Assembly: GCF_002286815.1 (NCBI RefSeq)
Contig: NZ_MUNM01000025.1
Span: 62,001 to 126,000 of the forward strand
Length of the DNA: 64,000 nucleotides
Direction: 5' to 3'
DNA from: Pseudomonas sp. PICF141
Lineage (GTDB): Bacteria > Pseudomonadota > Gammaproteobacteria > Pseudomonadales > Pseudomonadaceae
A program made the position numbers and the translations under genes. The first letter of the stretch is position 1, and the number at the start of each line of letters is the position of its first letter. The notes beneath the pieces were generated by a model. The model did not search any database and had not been told where the DNA came from. It saw nothing but the letters and a program-made list of their open reading frames with translations. Shown one piece after another: positions 16,242-25,518 of this stretch.

Positions 16242-17933
16242 TTAGTGCACCAGCATGCCGGTGAACCAGTAGGCCTGGGCCAAGGTGATCAGGCCGACGA
16301 TCGCTGCAAAGAATAGGCTGTGCTTGAGTGTGAAGCGGAACAGATCCGATTCCTTGCCCACCAACCCGGTCGCGGCGCAGGCCACGGCGATCGATTGCGG
16401 CGAAATCATCTTGCCGGTCACGCCGCCGCTGGTATTCGCCGCCACCAGTAAGGTGTCGTTGACGCCGATCTGGTGCGCGGTGGTCGCTTGCAGCGAACTG
16501 AACAGCGCGTTGGACGAGGTGTCGGAACCGGTCAGGAACACACCGAGCCAGCCGAGGAATGGCGAGAAGAACGGGAATGCCGCGCCGGTGCCTGCCAGTA
16601 CCAGAGCCATGGTCGATGACATGCCCGAATAGTTGGTGACGAAGGCGAAGGCCAGCACCATGCCGATGGACAAAATCGGCCAGCGCAGCTCGTAGACGGT
16701 CTCTTTAAAAGTGGTAAGACCAGTTTTCAGATTGATCTTCAGCACCAGCATCGAAATCAGCGCGGAGAAGAAAATCGCCGTGCCGGTCGCGGAAACCGGA
16801 TCGAGTTTGAACACCGCCGGAATCGCCGTCGGGGCGGTCACGATCGGGGCGACCTTGATCACCATTTGATCCAGATGCGGGATCGCGAAGTTGAACACCC
16901 AGCTATACATCGAGCCGCCCGCAGCGAACATTGCTTTGAACGGTTTCAGCGTCCAGATGGTGACCAATACGGTGAGGATCAGGAACGGCGACCAGGCTTT
17001 GAAAATTTCCCCCAGGCTGTAAGGCGAAGCCACGGTGGTGCGTGGCTGGCCGAAACCACCGCTGCTGGCCACTACGGAAGCCGAGACAGCGCCGACGATG
17101 TGTTGGCCGGCGGCGCGTTTTGGCTGCCAGATTTTCAGGAATAGCGTCAGGGAAACCAGGCTGGCCAATGCCGAAGTGATGTCCGGCAATTCCGGGCCGA
17201 TGAAGTTCGAGGTGAAGTATTGGGTAATGGCAAAGCTCAAGCCGGCGACCAAGGCTGCCGGCCAGGTTTCCCGAACGCCGCGCAGGCCGTCCATCATGAA
17301 CACCAGCCAGAACGGCACGAACAGCGACAGCAATGGCAATTGACGGCCGGTCATGGCGCCGATCTTGAACGCGTCGATGCCGGTGACTTGCCCGGCGACG
17401 ATGATCGGAATCCCCAAGGCGCCAAAGGCTACCGGCGCGGTGTTGGCGATCAGGCACAGGCCGGCGGCGTACAGCGGGTTGAAACCCAGCCCGACCAGCA
17501 GCGCGGCGGTAATCGCTACCGGGGCACCGAAACCGGCGGCACCTTCCAGGAAGGCGCCGAAGCAGAAACCGATCAGCAGTACTTGCAGGCGTTGGTCGTC
17601 AGTGATCGACAGTACCGAGCTGCGGATCACTTCGAACTGGCCACTCTTGACCGTCAGTTTGTAGAGGAACACCGCCGCCACGATGATCCACGCAATCGGC
17701 CATAAGCCGTAGGCGAAGCCGTATCCGGCAGCCGCGAAGGCCATATCGACCGGCATCTGGAACGCGAAGATGGCTACTGCAATCGATAACGCCAGGGTGA
17801 TGCTGCCAGCCACGTGGCCTTTAAGGCGGAACACGGCCAAAGCGAGGAAGAAAAATACGATGGGAATGACGGCCGCGAGTGCGGACACGCCGAGACTGCC
17901 GAGCGGGCTGTAGAGCTGTTGCCAGGTTTGCAT
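16242..17933 (-). CDS. lldP: L-lactate permease
   Basis: A 563-residue inner-membrane transporter of the LctP family, expected to carry L-lactate (and probably D-lactate and glycolate) with protons. The sequence is a run of hydrophobic segments. Family-typical patches include [19 protein letters not shown] and [15 protein letters not shown], and the C-terminal [17 protein letters not shown]. Length is normal. It is the first gene of the lactate operon, divergent from lldR, with an LldR-type palindrome upstream. Confidence 0.95.
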   Translation of the reverse strand: MQTWQQLYSPLGSLGVSALAAVIPIVFFFLALAVFRLKGHVAGSITLALSIAVAIFAFQMPVDMAFAAAGYGFAYGLWPIAWIIVAAVFLYKLTVKSGQFEVIRSSVLSITDDQRLQVLLIGFCFGAFLEGAAGFGAPVAITAALLVGLGFNPLYAAGLCLIANTAPVAFGALGIPIIVAGQVTGIDAFKIGAMTGRQLPLLSLFVPFWLVFMMDGLRGVRETWPAALVAGLSFAITQYFTSNFIGPELPDITSALASLVSLTLFLKIWQPKRAAGQHIVGAVSASVVASSGGFGQPRTTVASPYSLGEIFKAWSPFLILTVLVTIWTLKPFKAMFAAGGSMYSWVFNFAIPHLDQMVIKVAPIVTAPTAIPAVFKLDPVSATGTAIFFSALISMLVLKINLKTGLTTFKETVYELRWPILSIGMVLAFAFVTNYSGMSSTMALVLAGTGAAFPFFSPFLGWLGVFLTGSDTSSNALFSSLQATTAHQIGVNDTLLVAANTSGGVTGKMISPQSIAVACAATGLVGKESDLFRFTLKHSLFFAAIVGLITLAQAYWFTGMLVH

Positions 17934-17985
17934 ATGGGGTGGCCCCTAATTGTTGTTGGTCAGGCACTGATCAGCGTTCTTGGTT

Positions 17986-18002
17986 AATTGGTAATACCAA
18001 TT
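17986..18002. promoter_or_regulatory. Probable LldR operator
   Basis: AATTGGT-AAT-ACCAATT is a perfect 7+3+7 inverted repeat about 53 bases upstream of the lldP start. Its core fits the TnGTnnnACnA consensus of FadR-subfamily GntR regulators such as LldR. Placement in the divergent lldP/lldR region suits lactate-relieved repression. Confidence 0.78.
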
Positions 18003-18194
18003 TACAATCGCTGTTGGCTAGGGTAAAAGCCTTGTATGCGGTGTGTCAATTTGCCGCCCTAAAACTTTTGTCGAATGAGCGGTGCAGAACGCATCTGATC
18101 TGTTCGATCAAACGTCGTCTGACAGGTGCTGGTGCAGCGCCAATAGGCCAGAATAGAGAGCCCGGCGAGCCGCCGGGATCGTGGAGAATGAGTA

Positions 18195-18962
18195 ATGGGG
18201 TTTGATCAGATTCGGCAGCGCCGTTTGTCTGACGATATTGTCGAGCAGCTCGAGCAGATGATTCTCGAGGGCACATTGAAGGCTGGCGAACGCTTGCCGG
18301 CAGAGCGTGCATTGGCCGAGCAGTTCGGCGTGTCACGCCCTTCGTTGCGCGAAGCGATTCAGAAACTGACGGCCAAAGGGCTGCTGGTCAGTCGTCAGGG
18401 CGGCGGTAACTATGTGGTGGAATCCCTGGGCTCGACGTTCAGCGATCCGCTGCTGCATTTGCTGGAAAGCAACCCCGAGGCCCAGCGCGATTTGCTGGAG
18501 TTTCGTCATACGCTGGAAGCCTCCTGTGCTTACTACGCGGCATTGCGCGCCACTGATGTGGATCGCGAGCGATTGACGGCGGCATTTGACGAGTTGCAAG
18601 ACTGCTATTCGCGTCATGACGAAGTGAGTCGGCTGGAAGAAGGCGCGGCGGACGCAAGATTTCACTTGGCGATCGCCGAAGCCAGTCATAACGCGGTGTT
18701 GCTGCACACCATTCGCGGGCTGTTCGACCTGCTCAAGCGCAACGTGGTGACCAACATCGGCGGCATGTACAAACAGCGCTCCGAAACCCGCGACATGCTG
18801 ATTGCGCAGCATCGGGAGTTGTACCTGGCGATTATCGAAGGCAAGGCGGAGCAGGCGCGGGAGGTTTCCAGTCGACACATTCTGTATGTGCAGGAAGTGC
18901 TGGAAGAGGTGCGTCAGGAAGTGCAGCGCGTGGCTCGGGCGGAGCGGCGCAAGGGGATGTAG
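18195..18962 (+). CDS. lldR: FadR-type GntR regulator of lactate genes
   Basis: A 255-residue regulator with an N-terminal winged helix-turn-helix (LPAERALAEQFGVSRPSLRE, about residues 35-54) and a helical FadR-type C-terminal effector domain (FHLAIAEASHNAVLLHTIRG). It should repress the divergent lldP-lutABC-dld operon and release it when lactate binds. GGAG precedes the chosen ATG. It is close to PdhR in sequence class, but the position next to lldP makes LldR the better name. A palindromic repeat follows the stop codon. Confidence 0.88.
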   Translation: MGFDQIRQRRLSDDIVEQLEQMILEGTLKAGERLPAERALAEQFGVSRPSLREAIQKLTAKGLLVSRQGGGNYVVESLGSTFSDPLLHLLESNPEAQRDLLEFRHTLEASCAYYAALRATDVDRERLTAAFDELQDCYSRHDEVSRLEEGAADARFHLAIAEASHNAVLLHTIRGLFDLLKRNVVTNIGGMYKQRSETRDMLIAQHRELYLAIIEGKAEQAREVSSRHILYVQEVLEEVRQEVQRVARAERRKGM

Positions 18963-18966
18963 TCAA

Positions 18967-18999
18967 TGATCGTTCCCACGCAGAGCGTGGGAACGATCA
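18967..18999. repeat. REP-like palindrome (GATCGTTCCCACGC)
   Basis: GATCGTTCCCACGC and its inverted copy flank a 3-base centre directly after lldR and before the convergent smpB. This sequence is a very common intergenic palindrome in P. fluorescens-group genomes. It may end transcription of both flanking genes. Confidence 0.8.
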
Positions 19000-19014
19000 G
19001 ATCAGGTAGGAAAA

Positions 19015-19497
19015 TTAATCTTCCTTGCCCTTGTTTCGCACCGCACGCTGCAATTCACGACCGGCGTCGCGCTCGCGTTCGGTATCACGCTTGTCGTATT
19101 CCTTCTTGCCCTTGCCCAGAGCGATCTCGCACTTGACCATGTGCTTGCTCCAGTACCAGGAAAGGCATACGCAGGCGTAACCTTTTTGCTGCACGGCAGC
19201 GGCCAGCTTTTCCAGCTCCCGCCGGTTGAGCAGCAATTTTCGGGTGCGGGTCGGATCTGCGATGACGTGGGTGCTGGCAGTCGTCAATGGCGTAATGTGG
19301 CTGCCGAGCAGCCAGGCTTCGCCATCTTTGAGCAGCACGTAACTGTCAACCAGTTGTAGCTTGCTAGCCCGCAAACTTTTTACTTCCCAGCCGGCCAGGA
19401 CCAGACCAGCCTCGAACTTATGCTCGATGAAGTAATCGTGTCGCGCCTTTTTATTCTGCGCGATGGTCCCTGTTGGGTGTTTCTTCTGTTTAGCCAT
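19015..19497 (-). CDS. smpB: SsrA-binding protein SmpB
   Basis: A 160-residue RNA-binding protein that delivers tmRNA to stalled ribosomes. It starts [21 protein letters not shown] at 19497; the longer frame upstream has no support. Diagnostic features are [22 protein letters not shown]-like core, [15 protein letters not shown], and a basic C-terminal tail [15 protein letters not shown] that enters the mRNA channel. It acts with ssrA at 9434-9827, about 9 kb away. Confidence 0.97.
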   Translation of the reverse strand: MAKQKKHPTGTIAQNKKARHDYFIEHKFEAGLVLAGWEVKSLRASKLQLVDSYVLLKDGEAWLLGSHITPLTTASTHVIADPTRTRKLLLNRRELEKLAAAVQQKGYACVCLSWYWSKHMVKCEIALGKGKKEYDKRDTERERDAGRELQRAVRNKGKED

Positions 19498-19615
19498 AGG
19501 GGCGGCATTATAGGGAGTTGCAAGCGAGTCGGCTACGGTGACGCTACGTGCTTGAGCAGGTTGATTGAATCCCGGACAATGCGGCCTCTTTTTTGAACGC
19601 TTGGGCGTGATAACG

Positions 19616-21019
19616 ATGTCGACAGACAAGGTTTCTGTCCACGGCAGTTGGGCTAGCCGCTGGGTCTTCATACTCGCCGCGACCGGTTCGGCCGTGGGTT
19701 TGGGTAGTATCTGGAAATTCCCTTACATGGTCGGCGTCTACGGTGGCGGAGCCTTTGTGCTGATGTTCCTGGCCTGTATCGCGCTGATCGGTATGCCCGT
19801 CATGCTGGCCGAAACCCTGATCGGTCGCCGTGCGCGGCAGAGCCCGGCCAATGCCTTGAAGGTCCTGGCGCTGGAAGCGGGGCATTCGGCGAAATGGTCC
19901 TGGGGTGCATTTGCCGGGATGATCACGGCGCTGCTGATTCTGTCTTTCTATAGTGTGGTCGGCGGCTGGTCGCTGGATTACATCATTGACATGGGGCGTG
20001 GCGATTTCCAGGGCGCGACCCCTGATCAGGTCGGCGCCTACTTTGGCAATGTGATCGCCGATCCATGGCGCCTGACACTTTGGCACACCGCTTTCATGCT
20101 CCTCTCCGCCGTGGTAATCGCCAAAGGCGTAGTCGCCGGGCTGGAGCGCAGCCTGCGGATCATGATGCCGCTGCTGTTCGTGATGGTGATTGTCCTGCTG
20201 GGCTACAGCATGACCACTGGCCATTTCATGGAGGGCGTGCATTTCATGTTCGACTTCCATCCGGAAAAAGTACTCGACGGCTTGCTGCCGGCCATGGGTC
20301 ACGCGTTTTTTTCCCTGAGCGTGGGCGTCGGTTCGATCATGATCTACGGGGCTTATATGCCCAAGAGCTCGTCGATTTCCGGCACCGTTGTCGGTGTGGC
20401 ACTACTCGATACTTTCGTTTCTCTGGTCGCCGGTCTGGCATTGTTTCCGATTGTGTTCGCTGCTGGCCTGAACCCGAGCGAAGGCCCTGGCCTGATGTTC
20501 GTCAGCCTGCCATTTGCCTTTGGTAACGTAGCGTTCGGCCAGTTGATGGGCGTAGTGTTCTTTGTACTGGTGGCGATCGCGGCCTGGAGTTCGGCGATTT
20601 CCCTGCTCGAGCCGATGGTGGCTTATTTGGTTGAGCGCACGAAGATCAGCCGCGCCTGGGTCACCTTCTGGTTGGCATTTACTTGCTGGTTCGTCGGTCT
20701 GGGCACCGTGTTCTCCTTCAATATCTGGAAGCAAGCCAGGTTTTTCGTGAACGAAGGCGGGATGTTCCACCTCTACCAATGGGGAGCAGCCGGTGGTCTG
20801 GACTTCTTTGGTGTGATCGATTTCTTCACTTCGCGGATCATGTTGCCACTCGGTGGTTTGTGTTTCGTAATGTTTGCGGGCTGGGTGATGGGGCGTGAAG
20901 CGGTGCGCGACGAATTGTCGATCCGTCGTCCGCTGCTGTTCGCCCTGTCCCTGTTCTTGATGCGCTATGTGGCGCCCATCGGCATTCTTGTAGTGTTTGC
21001 CGCCCAGCTGTGGAAGTAA
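19616..21019 (+). CDS. Sodium-dependent transporter (NSS/SNF family)
   Basis: A 467-residue inner-membrane symporter of the neurotransmitter:sodium symporter family. It begins with the family signature [20 protein letters not shown] leading to [16 protein letters not shown], which contains the first sodium and substrate site, and has about 11-12 hydrophobic segments. The substrate is probably an amino acid but cannot be assigned. The start at 19616 is chosen because [12 protein letters not shown] is the usual opening; no strong ribosome site is visible. It is divergent from smpB, and ratA follows 7 bases after its stop. Confidence 0.88.
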   Translation: MSTDKVSVHGSWASRWVFILAATGSAVGLGSIWKFPYMVGVYGGGAFVLMFLACIALIGMPVMLAETLIGRRARQSPANALKVLALEAGHSAKWSWGAFAGMITALLILSFYSVVGGWSLDYIIDMGRGDFQGATPDQVGAYFGNVIADPWRLTLWHTAFMLLSAVVIAKGVVAGLERSLRIMMPLLFVMVIVLLGYSMTTGHFMEGVHFMFDFHPEKVLDGLLPAMGHAFFSLSVGVGSIMIYGAYMPKSSSISGTVVGVALLDTFVSLVAGLALFPIVFAAGLNPSEGPGLMFVSLPFAFGNVAFGQLMGVVFFVLVAIAAWSSAISLLEPMVAYLVERTKISRAWVTFWLAFTCWFVGLGTVFSFNIWKQARFFVNEGGMFHLYQWGAAGGLDFFGVIDFFTSRIMLPLGGLCFVMFAGWVMGREAVRDELSIRRPLLFALSLFLMRYVAPIGILVVFAAQLWK

Positions 21020-21026
21020 CGCTGAC

Positions 21027-21461
21027 ATGACGACACACATTCAACGTTCGGCCCTGCTGCCGTATCCGGCGCAAGCGCTTTATGACCTGGTCAACGACGT
21101 GGCCCGCTATCCGGAATTCTTGCCATGGTGCTCGTCGGCGCAAGTCCTGGAAAGCACTCCCCAGCTTATGCGTGCCAGCGTCGGCGTGGCCAAGGGTGGC
21201 CTTAGTCAGCATTTCGTGACGCGTAATACCCTGGTGCCCGGGCGTTCTATCGAGATGAACCTCGAGGAAGGTCCGTTCAGCCAGCTGCACGGCATCTGGG
21301 TGTTCAAGCCGTTGGGTGATAAGGCCTGCAAGATCAGTCTGGATTTGTCGTTCGACTACTCGGGGCCGCTGGTGCGTGCGACGTTGGGGCCTTTGTTCAA
21401 TCAGGCGGCGAATACGCTGATGGACGCGTTTTGCCAGCGTGCGAAACAGATGCATGGTTGA
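21027..21461 (+). CDS. ratA: RatA/Coq10-type START-domain protein
   Basis: A 144-residue START-like (SRPBCC) protein starting MTTHIQRSALLPYPAQALYD. In E. coli the homologue RatA was reported to bind 50S subunits and block 70S formation. The eukaryotic homologue Coq10 binds ubiquinone, and this may be the older role. The pattern DVARYPEFLPWCSSAQVL is typical. It lies downstream of the transporter and overlaps rnfH by 8 bases, the conserved gammaproteobacterial ratA-rnfH pair near smpB. Confidence 0.88.
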   Translation: MTTHIQRSALLPYPAQALYDLVNDVARYPEFLPWCSSAQVLESTPQLMRASVGVAKGGLSQHFVTRNTLVPGRSIEMNLEEGPFSQLHGIWVFKPLGDKACKISLDLSFDYSGPLVRATLGPLFNQAANTLMDAFCQRAKQMHG

Positions 21462-21768
21462 GGCAATGATCAAGGTCGAAGTGGTGTATGCCGTTGTTGA
21501 TCGTCAGGTATTGCTGACCATAACGGTGCCAGTGGGCACAACGGTGCGAGAAGCGTTGCTCGAATCCGGCCTGAACAGCGAATTCCCTGAGCTGGATCTG
21601 GCCAGTTGTCCGGTCGGGATCTTTGGCAAAGTGATCGCTGAACCGGCCAATCGTCCGGTTCAGACAGGTGATCGCCTGGAGATTTACCGGCCGTTGCTGG
21701 CCGATCCGAAAGAAGTTCGCCGGTTGCGCGCCGCCAAGGCTGCCGAGGCTAAAGCCCGGAATCAATGA
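21454..21768 (+). CDS. rnfH: RnfH family ubiquitin-fold protein
   Basis: A 104-residue small protein with a beta-grasp fold (IKVEVVYAVVDRQVLLTITV, then GDRLEIYRPLLADPKEVRR). The start is either 21454 (MVEAMIK) or 21466 (MIKVEV). The first overlaps ratA by 8 bases and is taken here. RnfH belongs to the UPF0125 group; its role is not settled, although it is sometimes linked to the Rnf complex or to a toxin-antitoxin pair with RatA. The tail is basic and alanine-rich. Confidence 0.85.
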   Translation: MVEAMIKVEVVYAVVDRQVLLTITVPVGTTVREALLESGLNSEFPELDLASCPVGIFGKVIAEPANRPVQTGDRLEIYRPLLADPKEVRRLRAAKAAEAKARNQ

Positions 21769-21789
21769 CCCGGTCAAACGCCAGACAAT

Positions 21790-21816
21790 AAAAAACCCGG
21801 ACATGCCGGGTTTTTT
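21790..21816. terminator. Bidirectional terminator between rnfH and bamE
   Basis: AAAAAACCCGG, a 5-base loop, then CCGGGTTTTTT. It serves the convergent genes rnfH (plus) and bamE (minus). Confidence 0.92.
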
Positions 21817-21829
21817 ATTGCGTCGCAAA

Positions 21830-22357
21830 TTATTGCGGCGAGGTTTCCAGCGGTTCTGGTGTCGGGACTGGAACGGTTTCCACGTTGTCCACGTCCTTCT
21901 GGATCTGGTCCAGCAACGACCCAGGCTTGACCGGTTTTTCTGGCTTCGGCTTCTCGGCATTTTCGGCTGGCGCGGTCACGGTTGTGTCGCTGTCCTTGCC
22001 GAGAATGGCTTCGTCGCGGCTCACGCCCGGCATGAAGTCGCCAGAGAGGCTGACAAGTTGATCATTTGGGTTGAAGATAACGCTAATGCGTTCCTGCTGG
22101 CGTTCACCGCCACCCGGTTGCAGGCTGTACAGATAATCCCAGCGATCGGCATGGAACGTGTCGGTCAGCAGAGGGTTGCCCATGATAAACCGTACTTGCC
22201 GGCGGGTCATTCCCGGGCGTAACTGGTCTATCATGTCCTGCGTGACGACATTGCCCTGCTGGATGTCGATTTTGTAAACCCCGGGGAATGAACAACCGGC
22301 GAGTGCGAGCAGTCCCACAAAGGTGAAACTGGTTAGCAAGAGCTTGGTGTTTTGCAT
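21830..22357 (-). CDS. bamE: Outer-membrane assembly lipoprotein BamE (OmlA/SmpA)
   Basis: A 175-residue lipoprotein of the BAM complex, which inserts beta-barrel proteins into the outer membrane. The signal peptide ends in the lipobox LAGC, giving a lipidated Cys22. The SmpA/OmlA core contains [26 protein letters not shown] and WDYLYSL. The C-terminal 50 residues form a proline-, lysine- and glutamate-rich tail not present in E. coli BamE (about 113 residues) but usual in Pseudomonas OmlA. It is divergent from fur, as in other pseudomonads. Confidence 0.95.
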   Translation of the reverse strand: MQNTKLLLTSFTFVGLLALAGCSFPGVYKIDIQQGNVVTQDMIDQLRPGMTRRQVRFIMGNPLLTDTFHADRWDYLYSLQPGGGERQQERISVIFNPNDQLVSLSGDFMPGVSRDEAILGKDSDTTVTAPAENAEKPKPEKPVKPGSLLDQIQKDVDNVETVPVPTPEPLETSPQ

Positions 22358-22454
22358 CGGTGGGCGACTTCCACTATCTTGGCTGGGACAACGTAAACGC
22401 CGATCATACCCGCATTAAGAGAAGCTGCGAAGCAGCATCGCGAGAAAGCTGACC

Positions 22455-22859
22455 ATGGTTGAAAATAGCGAACTACGCAAAGCCGGCCTCAAAGTGACCC
22501 TTCCACGGGTCAAAATTCTGCAAATGCTCGATTCCGCCGAGCAACGCCACATGAGTGCCGAGGATGTCTACAAGGCGCTGATGGAGGCTGGTGAGGACGT
22601 CGGTCTGGCCACGGTTTACCGTGTACTGACCCAGTTCGAGGCAGCTGGCCTTGTGGTGCGGCACAACTTCGACGGAGGCCATGCGGTCTTCGAGCTGGAC
22701 GACGGCAAGCATCACGACCACATGGTCAACGTCGAGACCAGTGAAGTGATCGAATTCTTCGACGAAGAAATCGAGCGGCTGCAGAAAGCAATCGTCGACA
22801 AGTATGGCTTCGAGATGGTTGATCACAATCTTGTTCTGTACGTACGCAAGAAAAAGTAA
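22455..22859 (+). CDS. fur: Ferric uptake regulator Fur
   Basis: A 134-residue iron-responsive repressor. An N-terminal winged helix (LPRVKILQMLDSAEQRHMSAEDVYKAL) is followed by the metal-binding region HHDHMVNVETSEVIEF with the expected histidines. It lacks the C-terminal CxxC pairs of E. coli Fur, as is normal for Pseudomonas Fur. It is divergent from bamE, with 97 bases between them. It represses siderophore and iron-uptake genes when Fe(II) is bound. Confidence 0.97.
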   Translation: MVENSELRKAGLKVTLPRVKILQMLDSAEQRHMSAEDVYKALMEAGEDVGLATVYRVLTQFEAAGLVVRHNFDGGHAVFELDDGKHHDHMVNVETSEVIEFFDEEIERLQKAIVDKYGFEMVDHNLVLYVRKKK

Positions 22860-22892
22860 GCATGTCGCGCGAACTTCAGGTTCGCGAAACGA

Positions 22893-22920
22893 ACGAAGGC
22901 GACCCCAGGGTCGCCTTCGT
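22893..22920. terminator. Hairpin between fur and recN
   Basis: ACGAAGGCGACCC and GGGTCGCCTTCGT pair around a 2-base centre in the short gap between the convergent genes fur and recN. A second, smaller stem (CGCGAAC/GTTCGCG) lies at about 22868-22886. No long T run follows, so this is a likely rather than certain terminator. Confidence 0.65.
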
Positions 22921-22934
22921 GCTGTCTGCCGTAC

Positions 22935-24608
22935 TTAAATTTTCGCGGTCACGACCATTTTTTTGGCGTGAGCCAGTGATTCCTTGGTGATATCGATACC
23001 GCCCAGCATCCGCGCCACTTCTTCAACGCGATCGGTCTTGCTCAGTTTTGAGACGGCTGTATGGGTAGCGTCTTCGCCCCGGACCTTGTGAACAAATAGA
23101 TGTTGATGCCCCTGCGCCGCCACTTGCGGCAAGTGAGTCACGGTCAGAACCTGCCCACGCTCCCCGAGGCGTCGCAGCAATTGACCGACAATTTCGGCAG
23201 TCGGGCCGCCGATACCCACGTCCACTTCGTCAAACACCAGGGTCGGTACGCGAGAGGTCTGTGCAGTGATCACCTGAATCGCCAGGCTGATACGCGAGAG
23301 TTCGCCACCCGACGCCACTTTTGCTAGGGCTTTCAATGGCTGCCCCGGGTTGGCGCTTACCAGCAACTCTACTTGTTCGAGCCCATTGGGCAGCAGTTCG
23401 TCGCTGCTGTTGGGGTGCAATTCGATGGTGAAGCGGCCGCCGGGCATACCCAGGCGCTGGATTTCCAGTTCTACGGCGCTGGCCAGGCTGTTTGAGGCTT
23501 GATGCCGCAGATCGCTCAGTTCCCGCGCCTTCTCCTGATAATGGCGGGCATAGGAGGCCAGCTCATCGCTCAGTCGTTCGATGGATTCGTCATTGGCATT
23601 CAGGGTTTCGAGTTCATCGAGTAGTTTCTGCTGCATCTCGGCGACTTCGGTCGGCTGGATACGGTGTTTGCGCGCCAGGGTGTAGATGGCATCAAGGCGC
23701 TCTTCCAGGTATTGAAGGCGCGCCGGATCGGCGTCGAAATTGTCGAGAAAGCGGTTGAGCTCGCCGACGGCTTCTTCAACCTGAATCTGTGCGCTGGTCA
23801 GCAGGCTGCTGGCTTCACCCAGGGCGCCGATCGAATTGTTCACGCTCGATAGGCGATTAAGGCTGGCGGTAAGCGCATTCAGTACATTGCCGGAATCACT
23901 TTCGCTGCACTGTTCGACCACTTGCCGGCAGATGCCCAGCAGGGTTTCGGCGTTGGTCAGGTTCTTGTGTTCCTGTTCCAGCTGTTCAAGCTCGGTTTCG
24001 CCCAGGCCGAGGTTTTCCAGTTCTTCAAGTTGATAGCTGAGCAACTGATGGCGGGCACGTTGTTCGTCGCCGGAGTTGGAAAGGCGTTCCAGTTCCTGGC
24101 GGGTCTGGCGCCAGCGTTGGGCGGCCAGTTGCACCTGACGGGCAAGGTCTGTGGCGCCGGCGTATTCGTCGAGCAGGCGGCGATGGGTATCGGTTTTGAG
24201 CAGGGACTGGTGTTCGTGCTGACTGTGGATATCGATCAGCAACTCGCCCAAGGCCTTCAAATCGCCGAGGGGGCAGGGGGTTCCGTTGATATAGCCACGC
24301 GAGCGTCCTTCAGCGGTGATCACTCGACGTAAAATGCACGGGCCGTCGTTTTCGAGATCGCGCTCCGCCAGCCAGGCACTGGCCTCTGGAATGTCGATCA
24401 GGTCGAAGGTGGCCAGGATATCGGCCTTGTCGGCGCCGGGGCGGACTACGCCGCTGTCGGCGCGATCGCCCAGGGTCAGGCCCAGGGCGTCGAGCATGAT
24501 CGACTTGCCGGCACCGGTTTCCCCTGTGATCACGCTCATCCCGCGATCGAGTTCGAGATCGAGATGTTCAACGATGGCGTAGTTATGTACGGACAGGTGC
24601 ACCAGCAT
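22935..24608 (-). CDS. recN: DNA repair protein RecN
   Basis: A 557-residue SMC-like ATPase for double-strand break repair. Walker A is ITGETGAGKSIMLDALG (about residues 28-44); a long central coiled coil runs from about 160 to 360; the signature ASGGELSRISLA and Walker B TLVFDEVDVGIGG lie near the C-terminus. Length is normal. It is usually SOS-induced, but I did not find an unambiguous LexA box in the 241-base gap before grpE. Confidence 0.96.
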   Translation of the reverse strand: MLVHLSVHNYAIVEHLDLELDRGMSVITGETGAGKSIMLDALGLTLGDRADSGVVRPGADKADILATFDLIDIPEASAWLAERDLENDGPCILRRVITAEGRSRGYINGTPCPLGDLKALGELLIDIHSQHEHQSLLKTDTHRRLLDEYAGATDLARQVQLAAQRWRQTRQELERLSNSGDEQRARHQLLSYQLEELENLGLGETELEQLEQEHKNLTNAETLLGICRQVVEQCSESDSGNVLNALTASLNRLSSVNNSIGALGEASSLLTSAQIQVEEAVGELNRFLDNFDADPARLQYLEERLDAIYTLARKHRIQPTEVAEMQQKLLDELETLNANDESIERLSDELASYARHYQEKARELSDLRHQASNSLASAVELEIQRLGMPGGRFTIELHPNSSDELLPNGLEQVELLVSANPGQPLKALAKVASGGELSRISLAIQVITAQTSRVPTLVFDEVDVGIGGPTAEIVGQLLRRLGERGQVLTVTHLPQVAAQGHQHLFVHKVRGEDATHTAVSKLSKTDRVEEVARMLGGIDITKESLAHAKKMVVTAKI

Positions 24609-24768
24609 GAAGGCCGCTCCCAGGCTTTAGGTCTGGTTATTTATACAGTGTTTTGTTTCGGGCTGACAATGCCCTCGCTTAGGTCGATTTGCTTGAGTAT
24701 TGAAAATCCTTAGTGCAATGAGGAATGACTATGCGGCTGTTTTTTGTGGAGGCAAACATCAAATAGCC

Positions 24769-24796
24769 CTTGAAGCTGAATTTTGCGGCCCCATAT
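24769..24796 (+). promoter_or_regulatory. Sigma-32 (RpoH) heat-shock promoter of grpE
   Basis: CTTGAA (24769-24774), a 14-base spacer and CCCCATAT (24789-24796) match the RpoH consensus (CTTGAA, 13-15, CCCCATnT) almost exactly. It lies 54 bases before grpE and should drive heat induction of grpE and probably dnaK-dnaJ. Confidence 0.92.
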
Positions 24797-24849
24797 ACCG
24801 GGGCAGAAGCGCGAGTTGAGCTCGCGGACGATATCGGAAGGAGAAATCT

Positions 24850-25416
24850 ATGGCTGACGAACAGACAGTGGATACGCAGAATCTAGACGCCAACCAGGGC
24901 CCCGAGGCTTCGGGTGAAGACCTGGCGGCTCGTGTACAAGTGCTCGAAGAGCAATTGGCTGGTGCGCAGGATCAGGCTTTGCGTGTAGCCGCCGATCTGC
25001 AGAACGTCCGCCGCCGTGCCGAGCAGGACGTTGAAAAAGCTCACAAATTCGCGCTGGAAAAGTTCGCTGGTGACCTGCTGCCGATCATCGACAGCCTGGA
25101 GCGCGGCCTGGAACTGTCCAACCCTGACGACGAAAACATTCGTCCAATGCGCGAAGGGATCGAGCTGACCCTGAAAATGTTCCAGGACACCCTGAAGCGC
25201 TATCACCTGGAAGCGATCGACCCTGAGGGCGAACCCTTCAATGCCTTGCATCATCAGGCAATGGCCATGCAGGAAAGCGCCGACGTCGAGCCAAACAGTG
25301 TGCTCAAAGTGTTTCAGAAGGGCTATCAGCTTCACGGCCGCCTGCTGCGCCCGGCCATGGTCGTGGTCAGCAAGGCACCTGCACCGGTTTCGCCTTCGAT
25401 TGACGAGCAGGCTTGA
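24850..25416 (+). CDS. grpE: Nucleotide exchange factor GrpE
   Basis: A 188-residue cofactor of DnaK that releases ADP and bound peptide. It has an acidic N-terminus, a long helix ([20 protein letters not shown]), and the GrpE signature in its beta domain ([42 protein letters not shown] region, about 135-175). GAAGGAG precedes the ATG. The near-consensus sigma-32 promoter lies directly upstream, and dnaK follows 102 bases later. Confidence 0.97.
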   Translation: MADEQTVDTQNLDANQGPEASGEDLAARVQVLEEQLAGAQDQALRVAADLQNVRRRAEQDVEKAHKFALEKFAGDLLPIIDSLERGLELSNPDDENIRPMREGIELTLKMFQDTLKRYHLEAIDPEGEPFNALHHQAMAMQESADVEPNSVLKVFQKGYQLHGRLLRPAMVVVSKAPAPVSPSIDEQA

Positions 25417-25518
25417 AATTAGCCGCAAGGCCCCCATTTAGAAGTCAAGCGTTTAAGTGCTACCGCGGTCAGCCACCACTACTGCGGCATCCAAATCCAA
25501 AGTTTCGGGAGAGTGAAC

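Noticed and set aside
21027-21768. ratA-rnfH as a toxin-antitoxin pair
   Set aside because: Naming follows an E. coli report, but the conserved pairing and Coq10-like fold suggest a housekeeping role; not claimed.
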